Origin: Bradyrhizobium sp. 138
GTDB lineage: Bacteria; Pseudomonadota; Alphaproteobacteria; Rhizobiales; Xanthobacteraceae
DNA: 64,000 nt
NCBI RefSeq assembly: GCF_023074075.1
Contig: NZ_JADPKT010000072.1
Coordinates: forward strand, 106,630-170,629
Direction of reading: 5' to 3'
Positions 62,974 to 64,000 of this stretch are shown piece by piece. The notes beneath the pieces were generated by a model that was given only the letters and a program-made list of their open reading frames with translations, did not search any database and had not been told where the DNA came from. How positions within the stretch are numbered: the stretch's first letter is position 1; the number at the start of each line of letters is the position of its first letter. Position numbers and translations under genes: made by a program.

Positions 62974-63747
62974 ATGGCAATACAAACCTCTTGTTCCAGC
63001 GACCGCAGCGACCTCTCACTCAGGAACGTCAGTGTCTCCTTCCCTATTTATCATGGCGGCTCGCGCTCCCTTAAGAAGAGCCTGCTTTTCAAGGGCTCAG
63101 GCGGCCAGCTGGCCAGTGATGCCAATCAGCGAATTACCGTCGAGGCGTTGCGCGATGTATCCCTATCATTCAGCCGCGGAGATCGCGTCGCGCTAGTCGG
63201 CCGGAACGGCGCTGGGAAGACGACCCTGCTGCGCGTGATGGCCGGCATCTATGAACCCGTGTCCGGAGAGGTTGTCACCTGCGGGCGAATTTCGCCTATG
63301 TTCGACATTAGCCTCGGCATCGATGGCGACATTTCCGGCTACGATAACATTCGCCTGCGCGGTCTCATCCTCGGCCTATCTGCCAAGGAAATTGACGAAC
63401 GCCTCGTTGAAATCGCAGCATTCACTGAGCTCGGCGACTATCTCGATATTCCAGTGCGAACGTACTCGTCCGGGATGATGAGCAGACTAACCTTCGCTGT
63501 TGCGACCTGTTTCGCGCCCGAGATTCTGCTCATGGACGAATGGATTGTCGCGGGCGACGCGAGCTTCTTAGCAAAGGCTCAGCAGCGAATTGAAGATTTT
63601 GTTGGGAAAGCCGGCATTCTTGTTCTTGCCTCCCACAGTGATGAGATTTGCCGCCAGTGGTGCAATAAGGGGGTTTGGATGGAGCGTGGCCAAGTCAGGA
63701 TGACCGGAGATATCAACACCGTCTTAGACGAATACAATCGAGCATAA
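62974..63747 (+). CDS. wzt: O-antigen/capsule ABC exporter ATPase
   Basis: 257 residues from ATG 62974; the open frame to 62596 lies inside wzm. LRNVSVSFPIYHGGSRSLKK is the N-terminal mark of Wzt/KpsT. Walker A is GRNGAGKT, signature RTYSSGMMSRL, Walker B EILLMDEWI, and the switch His is in ASHSDE. The protein stops shortly after the ATPase domain, so it lacks the C-terminal carbohydrate-binding domain that in some Wzt proteins recognises the O-chain end. Confidence 0.93.
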   Translation: MAIQTSCSSDRSDLSLRNVSVSFPIYHGGSRSLKKSLLFKGSGGQLASDANQRITVEALRDVSLSFSRGDRVALVGRNGAGKTTLLRVMAGIYEPVSGEVVTCGRISPMFDISLGIDGDISGYDNIRLRGLILGLSAKEIDERLVEIAAFTELGDYLDIPVRTYSSGMMSRLTFAVATCFAPEILLMDEWIVAGDASFLAKAQQRIEDFVGKAGILVLASHSDEICRQWCNKGVWMERGQVRMTGDINTVLDEYNRA

Positions 63748-64000
63748 TCATGCCGGACTAGGCTTCGCACGGGCTCGAGTAAGATCAAGTGCCACACTGA
63801 CCGTCACGACATGCAAAAACTGACTAAACGATCGATCATCATCAGCTGGTGGTAGAGAAACGCTAGCTACGAGATCAATCTCATCTCTCCTGCAGCTGAT
63901 GGTAACCGGCACGAGGCCCCCACCTCGCGGTCGTGAGCTTGGTCTGCGATACAGCCTGGCATGAGCTGATCGTTGGGAGTGAATCGATGGCAGATGCCAT
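63748..64000 (-). CDS. Possible 3' part of an unknown minus-strand gene
   Basis: A minus-strand frame is open from the window edge to a stop at 63748-63750, about 84 codons. It reads GGGLVPVTISCRRDEIDLVA and SVSLPPADDDRSFSQFLHVV near its end. It converges with wzt. The start lies outside the window and no family was recognised. A plus-strand ATG at 63987 with an upstream GGGAG could instead begin another gene, but only four codons are visible. Confidence 0.3.
   Translation of the reverse strand, partial: WHLPSIHSQRSAHARLYRRPSSRPRGGGLVPVTISCRRDEIDLVASVSLPPADDDRSFSQFLHVVTVSVALDLTRARAKPSPA

Overview
The window looks like chromosome of a high-GC alphaproteobacterium, most likely Bradyrhizobium or a close relative. 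The evidence is the GC-rich codon use, the style of the dispersed palindromic repeats (7401-7493, 11299-11321, 14680-14781), the TPR-CHAT and cyclase-ATPase families, and the gene content of a rhizobial O-antigen locus. This assignment comes from reading the sequence and was not searched.

Region 1 (1-8.2 kb) holds signalling and membrane genes. A class III cyclase-ATPase-TPR gene is broken by a frameshift near 1090 and runs off the left edge. A small orphan tail of a Crp/Fnr regulator follows, then a large exported TPR-CHAT protease-like protein, an MFS transporter and an intact Crp/Fnr regulator. Region 2 (8.5-18.1 kb) is a branched-chain-amino-acid-type ABC uptake operon. It has two ATPases, two permeases and a binding protein, with an acyl-CoA-synthetase-like enzyme inside it and a PaaK-like ligase after it. 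This suggests uptake and CoA activation of an organic, possibly aromatic, acid. An AGE-family sugar epimerase lies on the opposite strand between them.

Region 3 (18.1-30.8 kb) is an accessory island with phage and mobile-element character. It holds a ParB-methyltransferase fusion, a DUF5681-like protein, a PD-(D/E)XK-like protein divergent from an XRE regulator with a tandem operator between them, a large serine recombinase, a YqaJ exonuclease, an ERF annealing protein fused to an HNH-like domain, and several small unknown genes. At least four genes here have a decayed partial second copy beside them on the same strand. An orphan gmhB also sits here.

Region 4 (30.9-63.7 kb) is a surface-polysaccharide (O-antigen or capsule) locus. 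A left part carries a sulfotransferase, glycosyltransferases and a methyltransferase. A plus-strand operon (37.4-45.8 kb) makes a CDP-linked, C-methylated 6-deoxysugar (RfbF, RfbG, C-methyltransferases, 3,5-epimerase) and also encodes an Fcl-type GDP-sugar reductase. A minus-strand chain of nine overlapping genes (53.5 to 45.9 kb) encodes a transaldolase with GmhA, HddA, GmhB and HddC functions for GDP-D-glycero-D-manno-heptose, plus a nucleotide-sugar dehydrogenase, an epimerase, an SDR and a Gfo/Idh oxidoreductase. Beyond it are a GtrB-like lipid-linked glycosyltransferase, a repeat-tailed protein of unknown function, a 1056-residue membrane protein, gmd, a GT4 glycosyltransferase and the Wzm/Wzt ABC exporter. 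The most unusual feature of the locus is a 14-residue coiled-coil unit shared by the tails of two unrelated enzymes, the sulfotransferase and a GT2.
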